A stretch of DNA of 64,000 nucleotides from Pseudomonas parasichuanensis (GCF_021601385.1 NZ_BQHO01000001.1:286548-350547), one strand, 5' to 3'; positions 36,756 through 62,100 are shown, numbered from the stretch's first letter. A program made the numbers and translations. The notes: generated by a model from the letters alone, not told the origin.

Positions 36756-37163
36756 TCAGGCGAAGTGTTCTGCTGCGGGGAACGGGGGAGGGGAGGCGCG
36801 GGGGTTGATGGCGTGGCGCAGGTAGCGCGGCGGCGGCTGCCCCCAGCTGCGGGTGACGATCGGCGCCGGGGCCTGGCCAAGGGCGGCGGTGAAGGTCCAG
36901 CCGGCGCTGCTCAGCGGCACGGCCATGGCGAACGAGGAGCACACCGGGCAATCGAGCTGGGCCATGTGCTGGTCGCCACCGCCGCCGTCCAGGTCGATGG
37001 CCGGGCCGTGGCCGCTGTCCATGCTGCAGTAGCCGCCTTCCAGGCCCGACAGGCGCAGGCCGGTCATCTGGCCATGGTGCAAACCACACAGCAACAGGCT
37101 GAACAGGACGCTGGCGTAGAGCGTCCATGCGGTCAGCGAGCGTGTCCGACGAGTGGTTTTCAT
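36756..37163 (-). CDS. DUF2946 protein
   Basis: A 135-residue protein with an N-terminal signal or anchor segment (LTAWTLYASVLFSLLLCGLH) and a periplasmic part containing HHGQM, HMAQLDCPVCSSF and a proline-rich tail. The CxxC pair with nearby His and Met residues suggests metal binding. DUF2946 proteins often sit beside TonB-dependent receptors and copper-related genes. It probably forms a transcript with the receptor at 34530. The precise role is unknown. Confidence 0.75.
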   Translation of the reverse strand: MKTTRRTRSLTAWTLYASVLFSLLLCGLHHGQMTGLRLSGLEGGYCSMDSGHGPAIDLDGGGGDQHMAQLDCPVCSSFAMAVPLSSAGWTFTAALGQAPAPIVTRSWGQPPPRYLRHAINPRASPPPFPAAEHFA

Positions 37164-37245
37164 GGCGGCGAATCTACCATTTGGAGGGTTTCACCGGGTT
37201 TCGGCTTGGTGTGGTGGATTGTCGCAGGTGCTGTCGTGTCCTGTA

Positions 37246-37340
37246 CCGGCCCTATCGCCGGCAAGCCGGCTCCCACAGGTATGGCGCAACCATTGGCTCA
37301 ACGCTGTGTCTGTGGGAGCCGGCTTGCCGGCGATAGGGCC
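37246..37340. repeat. REP pair (CCGGCAAGCC type)
   Basis: CGGCCCTATCGCCGGCAAGC and its complement, separated by about 30 bases, end eight bases before the fpvF stop codon. The pair lies exactly at the 3' end of the eight-gene fpv unit and may protect or end its transcript (inference). Confidence 0.8.
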
Positions 37341-37347
37341 CTGAGAC

Positions 37348-38217
37348 TCAGCTGCTGCCCAATGCCTTCACCACCTGCTCGACACTGGCCTTGAGCCCGG
37401 CCACGGTGTCCTGCGGGTCGCTGTCGACCACCAGCAGCTTCGCGCCACCGGCCTCGATCGCCGCCGCCACCTTGGCATCCGGCTGGCGATGGTGCAGCAC
37501 CAGCGCCACGTCCTGCTGCTTGAGGTTGCTGGTCAGTGCCTTGAGCGCGGCCTCGTCCCACTGCTCGTCGGCGTGCAGGGGCTGCTCGACCACATCCAGG
37601 TTCAACCCGCTGGCCAGGTACCCAAGCCGCTCGGACAGGCTCACCACGCTGAGGTTGTCGACCTCGGCCAGCTGCGCCTGGCTGCTGGCGGTGAGTTCCA
37701 GCATCTGCCGCTTGAGCCCGGCCAGGTTGCCCTGGATCTTCGCCTTGTCCGCCGGCGACAAACGCTCCAGGTCGTTGGCCACCACATCGGCCATGCGCCC
37801 CAGGTTGGTCGGGTTGAGCCACGGGTATGCGGCAAACGCTTGCTCGCCTTGCACCGCGATGCCCGGCAGGGCGCCGTCCACCGGCCGCGCGGCGTCGATC
37901 TCGACGATACGGATATTGCTGCGCCGGGCCATGGGGTAGAGCGGGTCGTCACGCCAGATCGAGCGCACGCCAATCACTGCGTCGGCCTGCTGCGCGGCCT
38001 TCTGCAGGCTGGCGCCGCCACGGCCCTCGAAGTACGACGGCTGGCGGCTGGCCGGCAGGTTGGCCGGGGCGGCGCTCTTGAGCTGCACCGAGGTGCCATC
38101 GAGCAGGGCCACGGCCAGGCTGTGGGTCACCGGCAGGGTGGTCAGCACTTGCGTGGCATTGGCCAGCAGCGGCAGGCCGCTCAAGGCCAGGGCCAGGGTG
38201 AGTTTTTTCAGGGTCAT
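37348..38217 (-). CDS. fpvF: Periplasmic metal-binding protein FpvF
   Basis: A 289-residue periplasmic protein of the cluster 9 metal-binding family, with signal peptide MTLKKLTLALALSGLPLLANA. Unlike typical members it lacks the usual pair of zinc or manganese His ligands near the N-terminus and has EGRGGASLQKAAQQADAVIG instead. In P. aeruginosa FpvF is the second periplasmic protein of the FpvCDEF system and binds ferripyoverdine together with FpvC. The open frame runs further upstream, but the ATG at 38215-38217 starts the signal peptide and overlaps the fpvE stop by four bases. It is the last gene of the unit. Confidence 0.86.
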   Translation of the reverse strand: MTLKKLTLALALSGLPLLANATQVLTTLPVTHSLAVALLDGTSVQLKSAAPANLPASRQPSYFEGRGGASLQKAAQQADAVIGVRSIWRDDPLYPMARRSNIRIVEIDAARPVDGALPGIAVQGEQAFAAYPWLNPTNLGRMADVVANDLERLSPADKAKIQGNLAGLKRQMLELTASSQAQLAEVDNLSVVSLSERLGYLASGLNLDVVEQPLHADEQWDEAALKALTSNLKQQDVALVLHHRQPDAKVAAAIEAGGAKLLVVDSDPQDTVAGLKASVEQVVKALGSS

Positions 38218-39113
38218 GCCGGGTTTCCTTGCAGGCGGGGGACGAGGGCACGGGCCAGGGCACAGAGGGCGAAGCACAGGCCGGCCACCAGGATGATCGC
38301 CGCGCCCGACGGCACCGGCAGGTCGAGCATGATCGGCAGCAGGATGCCCAGCAGGGTGCTGACGGTGGCGATCAGCACCGAGATGAAGAAGAAGCCCTTG
38401 AGCGACTGGCTGACCAGCCGCGCGGCCGCGGCCGGGATCACCAGCAGGGCGCCCACCAGGATCGCCCCGATCACCTTCACCGAGACCACGGTGACCAGCG
38501 TCACCAGCACCACGAACAGGTAATCCAGGGTCTTCACCGCCACCCCGCGCACCGCCGCCAGCTGCGGGTTGAAGCTGGCCAGCATGATGCGGTTGTACAG
38601 CGGCAGCGCCAAGGCCAGCACCAGCACCGCGACGATGCCCAGCACCAGCAGGTCGTGGGCGCTGACGGTGAGCACCGAGCCGAACAGCACGTTTTCCAGG
38701 ATATGCACGTTGATCTTGCCGGCCAGCATCAGCAGCAGGCTCGCGCCCAGCGCCAGCGACACCGAGAGGAACACCCCGATCAGGGTGTCCGGCGACAGCC
38801 CGGTGCGGTTGCGCAGGAAGTTGAGCAAAATGCCGAACAGCAGGCAGTAGCCGAACAGGCTGCCATAGGGGCCGGTGTAGGGTTCGCCCAGCAAGATGCC
38901 GATGGCCACGCCCGTCAGCGCGGCATGCCCGACCGCTTCGGAGAAGAAGGCGAAGCGCTTGACCACCACCAGGGTGCCCAGCCCGCCCAGCACCGGGCCG
39001 ATCATCAGGCCCGCCAGCAGCGCGTTGACCACGAAACCGTAGGCCAGCGCCTCCGGCAGATAACCCGCGCCGGCCCATTCCTGGACCAGTTGGCGGAAGG
39101 CTTCGAAACTCAT
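38214..39113 (-). CDS. fpvE: ABC transporter permease FpvE
   Basis: A 299-residue membrane permease of the ABC-3 family with about eight hydrophobic segments (LVVVKRFAFFSEAVGHAALTG, FGSVLTVSAHDLLVLGIVAV, VKVIGAILVGALLVIPAAAA). It resembles ZnuB/MntB-type metal permeases. In this operon position it corresponds to FpvE, the permease of the FpvCDEF system. It overlaps both neighbours by four bases, so translation is coupled. Confidence 0.88.
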   Translation of the reverse strand: MSFEAFRQLVQEWAGAGYLPEALAYGFVVNALLAGLMIGPVLGGLGTLVVVKRFAFFSEAVGHAALTGVAIGILLGEPYTGPYGSLFGYCLLFGILLNFLRNRTGLSPDTLIGVFLSVSLALGASLLLMLAGKINVHILENVLFGSVLTVSAHDLLVLGIVAVLVLALALPLYNRIMLASFNPQLAAVRGVAVKTLDYLFVVLVTLVTVVSVKVIGAILVGALLVIPAAAARLVSQSLKGFFFISVLIATVSTLLGILLPIMLDLPVPSGAAIILVAGLCFALCALARALVPRLQGNPA

Positions 39114-39856
39114 GAACGGCTCTCGCTGCGAGGGTGGACAGAGAACAGGCTGAGCAGGCGCTCAGGGGTCAGCGCTTCAGCCGGCGGGGCATCGAACAGC
39201 ACCTGGCGGTTCAGCCCGGTCACCCGGTCGGCCAGGCGCAGCACCGCCTGCAGGTCGTGCTCGATCCACAACACGGTGGTGCCGGCCTGGCGCCAGCCGT
39301 GCAGCAGTTGCTCGAACACCTGGATACCGGCTTCATCCAGCGCCGACATCGGCTCGTCGAGCACCAGCAGTTGCGGCTCGGGGATCAGCCCCTGGGCCAG
39401 CAGCACCCGCTGGCGCTCGCCGCCGGACAACGCGCCCATGCGCCGCTTGCGCTTGTCGAGCATGCCAACCCGGGCCAGCGCCGTGTCGATGGCCGGGCGC
39501 ACCCGCCGGGACAAGCCAAGGAACGCCGGGCGCCGCTGGCACATGGCGGCCATGAAGTCGTCGACGGTCATCGGCAGGCCGCGGTCGAATTCCAGCGCCT
39601 GGGGCACGTAGCCGATCACTTCATGCTCGCCCGGCCAGTGCAGGGTCAGTTGGCCCTGGTGCGGCATCTGCCCGAGCAGGGTCTTGATCAGCGAGCTCTT
39701 GCCGCCGCCATTGGGCCCGACGATGGCGTGCACGCTGCCCGGGGCGACGTTGAAGCGCACGCCCTCGAGGATGCGCGTGCGTCCCAGGGTCAGGTCGATG
39801 CCGTCGAAGTCGATGCGCGGCCCGCCAGCGGCGGCAAGGTGGGCGGCGGCGGTCAT
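39110..39856 (-). CDS. fpvD: ABC transporter ATP-binding protein FpvD
   Basis: A 248-residue ABC ATPase: Walker A GPNGGGKSS, Q-loop GYVPQALEF, signature LSGGERQRVLLAQGL, Walker B LLVLDEPMSALD and switch His in LWIEHDLQA. It would power the FpvE permease. It lies between fpvC and fpvE with four-base overlaps on each side. Confidence 0.9.
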   Translation of the reverse strand: MTAAAHLAAAGGPRIDFDGIDLTLGRTRILEGVRFNVAPGSVHAIVGPNGGGKSSLIKTLLGQMPHQGQLTLHWPGEHEVIGYVPQALEFDRGLPMTVDDFMAAMCQRRPAFLGLSRRVRPAIDTALARVGMLDKRKRRMGALSGGERQRVLLAQGLIPEPQLLVLDEPMSALDEAGIQVFEQLLHGWRQAGTTVLWIEHDLQAVLRLADRVTGLNRQVLFDAPPAEALTPERLLSLFSVHPRSESRS

Positions 39857-40770
39857 GCGCGGTTCTCCTGGATGGCGCGGACCACGGTGTCGAGGTTGCG
39901 CTTCATCTCCACTTCGTATTTTTCCTTGGTGTATTCGCCATAGGAGATATGGGTCAGCGGGTACAGGCGCACGCCCGATTCGCGCTGGATGGTCTCGACA
40001 TAGGCGGAAGGGAAGTCCATCTCCGAGAAGATCACCTTCACGTCCAGCGCCTTGAGCTGGTCGATGGTCTTCTTCAACTGCGCCGGGCTTGGCTCGATGC
40101 CGTGGGCAGGTTCCACCACGGCGGTCACTTCCAGGCCGAAGTCACGCACCAGGTAATCGTAGGCGGCGTGGATGGTCGCCACGCGGAAGGTCGCATCCGG
40201 CGCCTGGGTCACCTGGGCCAGCGCTTCGGCGCGCAGGGCCCGCAGGCGCTTGGCGTAGGCGCGGGCGTTCTGGGTGTAGAACTTGGCGTTGTCCGGGTCG
40301 AGCTTGCCCAGTTCGCGGGCGATGTTGTTGACCTGGGCGATGGTCGCGCTGATCGACAGGAAGGTGTGCGGGTTGACCACCTTGCCGGCGCCACGGGCGG
40401 CGATACCGGTGGCCGCCAGCAGCGGCACGTTGGCGTTGGCCTCGATGGTCTTGATGTCGGGCTTCTCGCTGGCGGCGATCATGCGGTCGGCGAAATCGTC
40501 ATGGCCCACGCCATTGAGCACCACCACGTCCAGGCTGCCGATGCGCTTGATGTCCTCGGCGCGCGGTTCGTAGGCATGGGGGTTGAAACCGGCCGGGATC
40601 AGCGGCACCACTTCGGCCTTGTCGCCGACGATATTGCTCACATAGCTGTAGTAGGGGTGCAGGGTGATGCCGATGCGCAGCGGCTTGCCAGTGTCGGCGG
40701 CGGCCAGGGCAGGCAGGGCGCAGGCCAGGAGCAGCGCCAGGGTGCGGCGGGCGGAGCGGAACATGGGCAA
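39853..40770 (-). CDS. fpvC: Periplasmic binding protein FpvC
   Basis: A 305-residue cluster 9 solute-binding protein with signal peptide (ALLLACALPALAAA). Metal-ligand positions are present: HPYYSY, NPHAYEP, GVGHDDF, NPHTFLS, HAAYDYLVRDFGL, as in ZnuA and MntC. In P. aeruginosa FpvC binds iron released from ferripyoverdine and acts with FpvF in the periplasm. The start at 40770 is four bases after the fpvK stop. Confidence 0.88.
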   Translation of the reverse strand: MPMFRSARRTLALLLACALPALAAADTGKPLRIGITLHPYYSYVSNIVGDKAEVVPLIPAGFNPHAYEPRAEDIKRIGSLDVVVLNGVGHDDFADRMIAASEKPDIKTIEANANVPLLAATGIAARGAGKVVNPHTFLSISATIAQVNNIARELGKLDPDNAKFYTQNARAYAKRLRALRAEALAQVTQAPDATFRVATIHAAYDYLVRDFGLEVTAVVEPAHGIEPSPAQLKKTIDQLKALDVKVIFSEMDFPSAYVETIQRESGVRLYPLTHISYGEYTKEKYEVEMKRNLDTVVRAIQENRA

Positions 40771-40774
40771 ATCC

Positions 40775-41344
40775 TTAATGACGGTGTTGGCGGGTAACCC
40801 CGGCGTCGTAGTGGGTGACGATCTGCCGCCAGCCGGCGGCGATCAGCGTGGCGCTGTCCAGGGCGTCCGGGGCCATCGCGCTGCTGTCGCGGCGCAGCCA
40901 CACATCGGGCTGGGCATCGGCCGCTTGCGGCAGGATCAGCAGCAGGCTGCCGGCCACTTCAGGGGCCTGGCTGCGGCCCAGGTAGGCGCCGTTGTCCAGC
41001 AGCGCCCATTGCAGGCTGCCGCGGCTCTGGCTGCTGGCATCGGTCACGAAGGGCGGCAGGCCCTCTTCGGCAAGCTCGGCCACCTGCGGCGCGCTGCCGG
41101 TTTCCTCACGCAGCGCACGGATCTCCTCGACCGCCACCCACAGGTCGGTGTGCAGGCCCTGTTCGGCGGCGTTCAAGTCACGCCGGGCGTCGAGCTGGTG
41201 GGCGGCCACGGCCTGCTCATCCTCGCGCTCGCCGCGCAATGCCACCACGCTTGCGGCCAGCAGCAGGATCAACGCGGCGGTCAGCAGCACATACAGGGTT
41301 TCGTGCCCGGCACCCGCCGGGCGTACCACCTGGGCGCGGCTCAT
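40775..41344 (-). CDS. fpvK: Membrane-anchored protein FpvK
   Basis: A 189-residue protein with one N-terminal membrane segment (ETLYVLLTAALILLLAASVV) and a periplasmic region that is partly helical (coiled-coil-like EDEQAVAAHQLDARRDLNAA) and ends DAGVTRQHRH. No named domain is visible. Its place after fpvJ and before fpvC matches FpvK in the fpvGHJK block that accompanies the inner-membrane reductase in pyoverdine producers. It overlaps fpvJ by four bases. Confidence 0.8.
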   Translation of the reverse strand: MSRAQVVRPAGAGHETLYVLLTAALILLLAASVVALRGEREDEQAVAAHQLDARRDLNAAEQGLHTDLWVAVEEIRALREETGSAPQVAELAEEGLPPFVTDASSQSRGSLQWALLDNGAYLGRSQAPEVAGSLLLILPQAADAQPDVWLRRDSSAMAPDALDSATLIAAGWRQIVTHYDAGVTRQHRH

Positions 41345-41661
41345 GGCGCACCGATGTCGGCGTGGTCCACTTCCACCACATGGCCGGGGCCGGCATCGAA
41401 CAGCACGTAGAACTCGCCGTCGGGGCGCTTGAAGGTCAGGGTGGAGTCATCCCCCAGCTTGCTGGCCACCAGCACCTGTTCGTCGTAGCCGATCACGTCC
41501 AGGGTCACCCCCGGCGCGCCGCTGCCGTCGGAAAAACCGCCCTTGCAGGTGATCTGCCCGGCGTTCTCGGTGCAATCGCACATCGGGTTGTGCGCCAGTG
41601 CCGGGGTGGCGACCAGCAGCAGGAAGGGCAGGGCGAGCCTGCGCAGCAACGGTGGTGTCAT
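41341..41661 (-). CDS. fpvJ: Small cysteine-containing periplasmic protein FpvJ
   Basis: A 106-residue protein with a signal peptide (LALPFLLLVATPALA) and a mature N-terminus HNPMCDCTENAGQITCKGGF with three cysteines, followed by a small beta-domain ending FDAGPGHVVEVDHADIGAP. It is likely periplasmic. Size and position fit FpvJ, one of the partners of the FpvG reductase. The ATG at 41659-41661 overlaps the fpvH stop. Confidence 0.8.
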   Translation of the reverse strand: MTPPLLRRLALPFLLLVATPALAHNPMCDCTENAGQITCKGGFSDGSGAPGVTLDVIGYDEQVLVASKLGDDSTLTFKRPDGEFYVLFDAGPGHVVEVDHADIGAP

Positions 41662-42197
41662 TTCTTGCCTCCTTGTTTCTCGAGCCAGGCCACGGTGGCC
41701 GGCGATGCCTTGGCCAGCGGCACCGAGGCCTGGTACATCTTGCCGTCCCAACCCTCGATGGTGATCCAGATATCGGCGTCGGCACGGGTGCGCGGCGGGA
41801 TCGGCAGCGACGTGCTCATGCGCGCCGGGGCGCCGAAGAAGATGGTGCCGGCGGCGCGCAGGCTGCGCGGCTTGCCCACCCGCAGGTAGATGGCCTTGAC
41901 CCCTTCGGTGCAGGTGCTGCACAGCGCGGCGTTGAACGATTTGAAGTGCCCGGCCGGGCCCTGGGCGCGCGGGGCTTCGTCGAACAGCTCGGCGAGGTCC
42001 AGGCTCCAGCGCCCGACCTGGATGTCATGGATGGCATTGGCCCCCAGGCCGCTGTCACCGCGGAACAGGCTGGCGTCGGCGAAGTACTTGGGCATGAAGC
42101 CCAACGGGATGAGGATCAGCAGGATGTTCAGGTGGAAGCGCCATTTGTGCCACCACTGCTTGAAGCCGCCTTGCGGCACGCTGTTCGCCTGGCTCAT
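41658..42197 (-). CDS. fpvH: Inner-membrane protein FpvH
   Basis: A 179-residue protein with one membrane segment near the N-terminus (FHLNILLILIPLGFMPKYF) and a periplasmic region holding a CSTC pair (FNAALCSTCTEGVKAIYLRV) that could be redox-active or bind metal. It ends in a Lys-rich tail. It matches FpvH by position and size. It overlaps both fpvG and fpvJ by four bases. Confidence 0.8.
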   Translation of the reverse strand: MSQANSVPQGGFKQWWHKWRFHLNILLILIPLGFMPKYFADASLFRGDSGLGANAIHDIQVGRWSLDLAELFDEAPRAQGPAGHFKSFNAALCSTCTEGVKAIYLRVGKPRSLRAAGTIFFGAPARMSTSLPIPPRTRADADIWITIEGWDGKMYQASVPLAKASPATVAWLEKQGGKK

Positions 42198-43396
42198 GGC
42201 TGGGCCTCCACGGGGGTGTCAGTGGCTTGCGCGCGGCCCCGGGCCGGGCGCTCGGCGCGTTTCAGGGCGGCGGCGGTGGCCTGGGCGGTACGCTTGGTCC
42301 AGATCAGCAGGCCGCTGAGCACCATCAGGGTCAGCACCAGGCCGAAGAAGAACCAGATCAGCTTGATCGCCAGGCCGCCGAAGTCGCCGGTGTGCAGCGG
42401 GCGCATCGATTCGGTGACGAACTCCAGGGTCGAGCGGTCGTCCAGCAGGAACTGGCTGTCGACGTTGCGGGTGTACGGGTTGACTTCGGCGGTCTGGAAC
42501 ATCAGCGGATACCAGCCACGCCCGCCCATGCTGTAGTGGCTGTAGGCGGTGGCCGGCAGCGAGATGAAGCTCACGTCCAGCCCAGGGATGGTCTGGGTGG
42601 CAATGCGCGCGGCTTCGTCCAGGTCGATGCGTGGCGCCGGGCTGCCATCGCTGGTCTGCGGCACCTGCTCACGGGCGATCACCGGCACGATCGGCTCGGT
42701 GGAAATGGTCACGTGGTTGTCGCCAAGGATCGCCTGGATCAGGAACCAGGTGCCGGTGATGGAAATCACCGCGATGAACCAGATCGACCACACCCCGGCC
42801 AGACGATGCACGTCACCCCAGAAAATCCGCGAGCCGTGGCCGGTACGCACCGGCTTGAAGAAGCCGCGCCAGAACTTCTTGTACACCACCAGCCCCGTGA
42901 CCAGCGAGGCCAGCATCGGCAACCCCAGCAGCGACACCAGGTACCAGCCCCAGCTGTAGCCGTTGGTGAACGGCACCAGCCACCAGCCGTGCAGGGCGCG
43001 GGTGAAAGCCTCGAAGTCGAAATCCGGGCGCTGGCCCTGCACGGCCCCGGTGTAGGGGTTGACGTACAGCAGCGCGCTGGTGCCGTCGGCGCGGGTCACC
43101 GAGGCCTGCAGGGCGAAGTGCGAACCGTCCGGCTGGCTGAAAAAGCGCACGCTCAGGTCTGGCTCGGCTTTGTGCATGGCATCGAGCACCTGCTGGAAGC
43201 TCAGGCGCTCGGCGTCGCCGTCCGGCTTGCTGGCGCGCACGTCGGCGTTGGCCAGCCAGACGATCTCCTGGCTGACCACCGCGAGCATGCCGGTAAAGCA
43301 CACGATAAGCACAAAGAACCAGATCGGCAGGGCGAGCCAGCTGTGCACCAGGAACCACAGCTTGGACGAGGATTTCTTTTTCGGTTGTCGGGCCAT
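42194..43396 (-). CDS. fpvG: Ferripyoverdine inner-membrane reductase FpvG
   Basis: A 400-residue PepSY-associated membrane protein with four hydrophobic segments: LPIWFFVLIVCFTGMLAVVS, YLVSLLGLPMLASLVTGLVV, IWFIAVISITGTWFLIQAIL and IWFFFGLVLTLMVLSGLLIW. PepSY-like periplasmic regions lie between them, and His residues in the segments (LHGWW, VHRLAG, LHTGDFGG) could bind haem. In P. aeruginosa FpvG is the inner-membrane reductase that reduces Fe(III) in ferripyoverdine to Fe(II) for release. The ATG at 43394-43396 precedes a basic tail (ARQPKKKSSSK). First gene of an eight-gene unit. Confidence 0.9.
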   Translation of the reverse strand: MARQPKKKSSSKLWFLVHSWLALPIWFFVLIVCFTGMLAVVSQEIVWLANADVRASKPDGDAERLSFQQVLDAMHKAEPDLSVRFFSQPDGSHFALQASVTRADGTSALLYVNPYTGAVQGQRPDFDFEAFTRALHGWWLVPFTNGYSWGWYLVSLLGLPMLASLVTGLVVYKKFWRGFFKPVRTGHGSRIFWGDVHRLAGVWSIWFIAVISITGTWFLIQAILGDNHVTISTEPIVPVIAREQVPQTSDGSPAPRIDLDEAARIATQTIPGLDVSFISLPATAYSHYSMGGRGWYPLMFQTAEVNPYTRNVDSQFLLDDRSTLEFVTESMRPLHTGDFGGLAIKLIWFFFGLVLTLMVLSGLLIWTKRTAQATAAALKRAERPARGRAQATDTPVEAQP

Positions 43397-43466
43397 CGGT
43401 CGGTCTTCTTGGTAAAAAGTGCGGTCGAGCCTCGGCTCAACCGTGAAGGCTGCACTTAATAGGACG

Positions 43467-43482
43467 GATGAGAATGAGAAAC
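43467..43482. promoter_or_regulatory. Candidate Fur box
   Basis: GATGAGAATGAGAAAC contains repeated GA-AAT-like hexamers as in Fur operators. It lies between the divergent fpvG and pvdI genes, about 70 bases from the fpvG start. The match is imperfect, so it is a candidate only. Confidence 0.4.
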
Positions 43483-43491
43483 CTGCCAAAG

Positions 43492-43516
43492 TAAATGAAA
43501 GCAAATGTTTCAGCGT
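43492..43516 (+). promoter_or_regulatory. Candidate PvdS (iron-starvation) promoter before pvdI
   Basis: TAAAT at 43492-43496, a 17-base spacer and CGT at 43514-43516 match the TAAAT-N16/17-CGT iron-starvation box of the PvdS/PfrI sigma factor. It points toward pvdI, whose start is 111 bases further, and leaves a leader of about 100 bases. No comparable box was found on the minus strand for fpvG. Confidence 0.6.
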
Positions 43517-43627
43517 TCGGCGGATTGGCCGCAAACCCAGGCCGGGCGGTAATTTTTTGCAGGATTTATCCGTTTTGTAGGGATAGCCGGGCCCCGCCCG
43601 ATACCCCACTCGTACGGAAGCAATCTG

Positions 43628-59101
<15,474 letters not shown>

Positions 59102-59102
59102 G

Positions 59103-62100
59103 ATGGCTGTAATGGATAACATCGCGCTGGTTCAGCGATTCATCAGGTTGCCGCTGTCACAGCGCAAGGCATTCCTGGAAAAGCTGGCCGGCAAGGGCCT
59201 GAGCCTGGGGCAACTGCCCATTCCGACGGCCCGCGATGGCATCGATGTTATCCCGTTGTCCTATGCCCAGCAGCGCCAGTGGTTCCTCTGGCAACTGGAG
59301 CCGCACAGCAGCGCCTACCACATTCCCGCCGCGCTGCGCCTGCGCGGTACGCTGGATGTGGCGGCGCTGGCGCAAAGCCTGCAATGGCTGGTTGGCCGCC
59401 ATGAGTCGCTGCGCACCCGCTTCGTCGAGTCTGCCGACGGCGTGTGCCAGGTGGTCGATGCGCCGCCGCAGCGCTTCGAGCTGCCGGTGCAGGCGCTGGC
59501 CGCGGATGCCCCCGCCGAGCAGGACCAGGCGGTGCGCGCGTTCGTCGAAGCCCAGACCCAGGCGCTGTTCGACCTGCAGGCCGGGCCGTTGCTGCGGGTC
59601 AGCCTGCTGCGCCTGGCCGCGGACGACCATGTGCTGGTAATGACCCAGCACCATATCGTCTCCGATGGCTGGTCGATGCAGGTGCTGGTGGCGGAACTGG
59701 TGCATGCCTATTCGGCGCATGCCGCAGGCCAGCAGCCGAGCCTGCCGGCGGCGTCGATCCAGTATGCCGACTATGCCCTCTGGCAGCAGGCCTGGATGGA
59801 AGCCGGTGAGGGCGAGCGGCAACTGGCCTACTGGACGGCGCGCCTGGGCGGCGAGCAGCCGGTGCTCGAGCTGCCGCTCGACCGCCCCCGTGGGCAGGCC
59901 GCAAGCCACCGTGGCGAGCGCCTGGCGGTCGAGCTGCCAGAGGCTTTGCAGCACGCCCTGCGCGGGCTGGCCCAGTCCCAGGGGCTGACGCCGTTCATGC
60001 TGTTGCTGGCCAGTTTCCAACTGCTGCTGCACCGCTACAGCGGGCAGCGCACCATTCGCGTCGGGGTGCCGGTCGCCAATCGGCAGCACCCCGACACCAA
60101 AGGCTTGATCGGTTTCTTCGTCAACACCCAGGTGCTGGATGTCAGCATCGACGAGCAGGCCAGTTTCCGCGACCTGCTGCAACAGGTGCGCCAGGCCGTG
60201 CTGGGCGGCCAGGCCCATCAGGCACTGCCGTTCGAGCAACTGGTCGAGGCCCTGGCGCCCGAGCGCAGCGCGGGTGTGAACCCGTTGTTCCAGGTGATGC
60301 ACAACCACCAGGGTGGCGAGGCGTCGTCGGCGCTGCAATTGCCGGGCCTGGCCATCGAAGGCCTGGATGTGCGTACCGTGACCGCGCAGTTCGACCTCAC
60401 CCTGGACACCGCCGAAGCCGGCCAGGCCATCTCGGCCGCCTTCACCTACGCCACCGACCTGTTCGAGCGCACCACTGTCGAGCGCATGGCGCGCCACTGG
60501 CTGCAACTGCTCACCGCCATGGTCGGCGCGCCCGACAGCCGCCTGGCCAGCTTGCCGATGCTTGAGGCGCAGGAGCGCGCGGTCATCCTCGGCGACTGGA
60601 ACCCGCAGCCGGCCCAGTATCCGGTCGAGCAGTGCATTCACCAGCGCATCCAGGCACAGGCCCGGCTACACCCGCAGGCGATTGCCGTCAGCCTGGACGG
60701 TCGCCAGCTCAGTTATGCCCAGCTGGAAGCCCGGGCCAACCGGCTGGCGCACCAGCTGGTCGAACTGGGCGCAGGCCCCGAGGCCCGGGTAGGGCTGGTG
60801 GCCGAGCGCAGCCTGGAGATGGTCGTGGCCATCGTTGCCATCCTCAAGGCGGGCGCGGCCTACGTGCCCATGGACCCCAACGCGCCGTCCCAGCGCCTGG
60901 AATACATGATGGGTGACAGCGGCATCGGCCTGATGCTGGCCCAGCCGCACCTGGCCGCACGCCTGCCGGTCGCCGCCGGGGTGCAGACCCTGGCGCTTGA
61001 AGCGCTGGACGACGCCGCGGTCAGCGACCCCGGTGCGCCGGCCGTGGCGTGCCTGCCCGGGCAACTGGCCTACGTGATCTACACCTCCGGCTCGACCGGC
61101 CAGCCCAAGGGCGTGCTGTTGCCCCACGACAACGTCATGCGCCTGTTCGCGGCCACCGAGCGCTGGTTCGGTTTCGCTGCCGATGACGTCTGGACCCTGT
61201 TCCACTCCTATGCCTTCGATTTCTCGGTCTGGGAGATCTTCGGCGCCCTGATGCACGGTGGGCGCCTGGTCATCGTGCCGCACGAGACCAGCCGCAGCAC
61301 CGAAGACTTCCATGCGCTGCTGCAGCGCGAGCGCGTCACCGTGCTCAACCAGACGCCGTCGGCGTTCAAGCAGTTGATGCAGGTGGCCACGGGGCGCCCG
61401 GCGGCCGACCTGGCGGCGCTGCGCCACGTGATCTTTGGCGGCGAGGCCCTGGAGGTGCAGGCCCTGCGCCCGTGGTTCACGCACTTCGCCGACGCCGGGC
61501 CACGCCTGGTGAACATGTATGGCATCACCGAAACCACCGTGCATGTCACCTATCGCCCGTTGAGCGCGGCGGACCTGGACGGGGCGGCGAGCAGCCCGAT
61601 CGGCGAGCCGATCGACGACCTCAGCTGGTACCTGCTCGACGGGCAACTGGAGCCGGTCGCGCCCGGTTGCATCGGCGAGCTGTACATCGGTGGCGCCGGC
61701 CTTGCGCGCGGTTATCACCAGCGCTGCGACCTCACCGCCCAGCGCTTCGTGCCTGACCTGTTCGGCGCCGGCGGGCGGCTCTACCGCACTGGCGACCTGG
61801 CCCGTTACCGCGCCGATGGGGTGATCGAGTACGTCGGCCGGATCGACCAGCAGGTCAAGATCCGTGGCTTCCGTATCGAGCTGGGCGAGATCGAGGGCCA
61901 GCTGCTGCAACTGCCCGAGGTACGCGAGGCCGCCGTGCTGGCCCGGGACGCCGGCACCGGCCAGCAGCTGGTGGCCTATGTGGTCACGCAGCGGTTCGAC
62001 GCCGATCCTGCCGCCCAGCAGCAGCTGGCCGACAGCCTGCGCGAGCAGCTCAAGGCGCACCTGCCGGACTACATGCTGCCGGCGCACATCCTGTGCCTGG

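Noticed and set aside
37348-39078. A single 576-residue protein covering FpvF and upstream sequence.
   Set aside because: The first half is the wrong frame of fpvE; the signal peptide of FpvF begins at 38217 and fpvE has its own clear frame.
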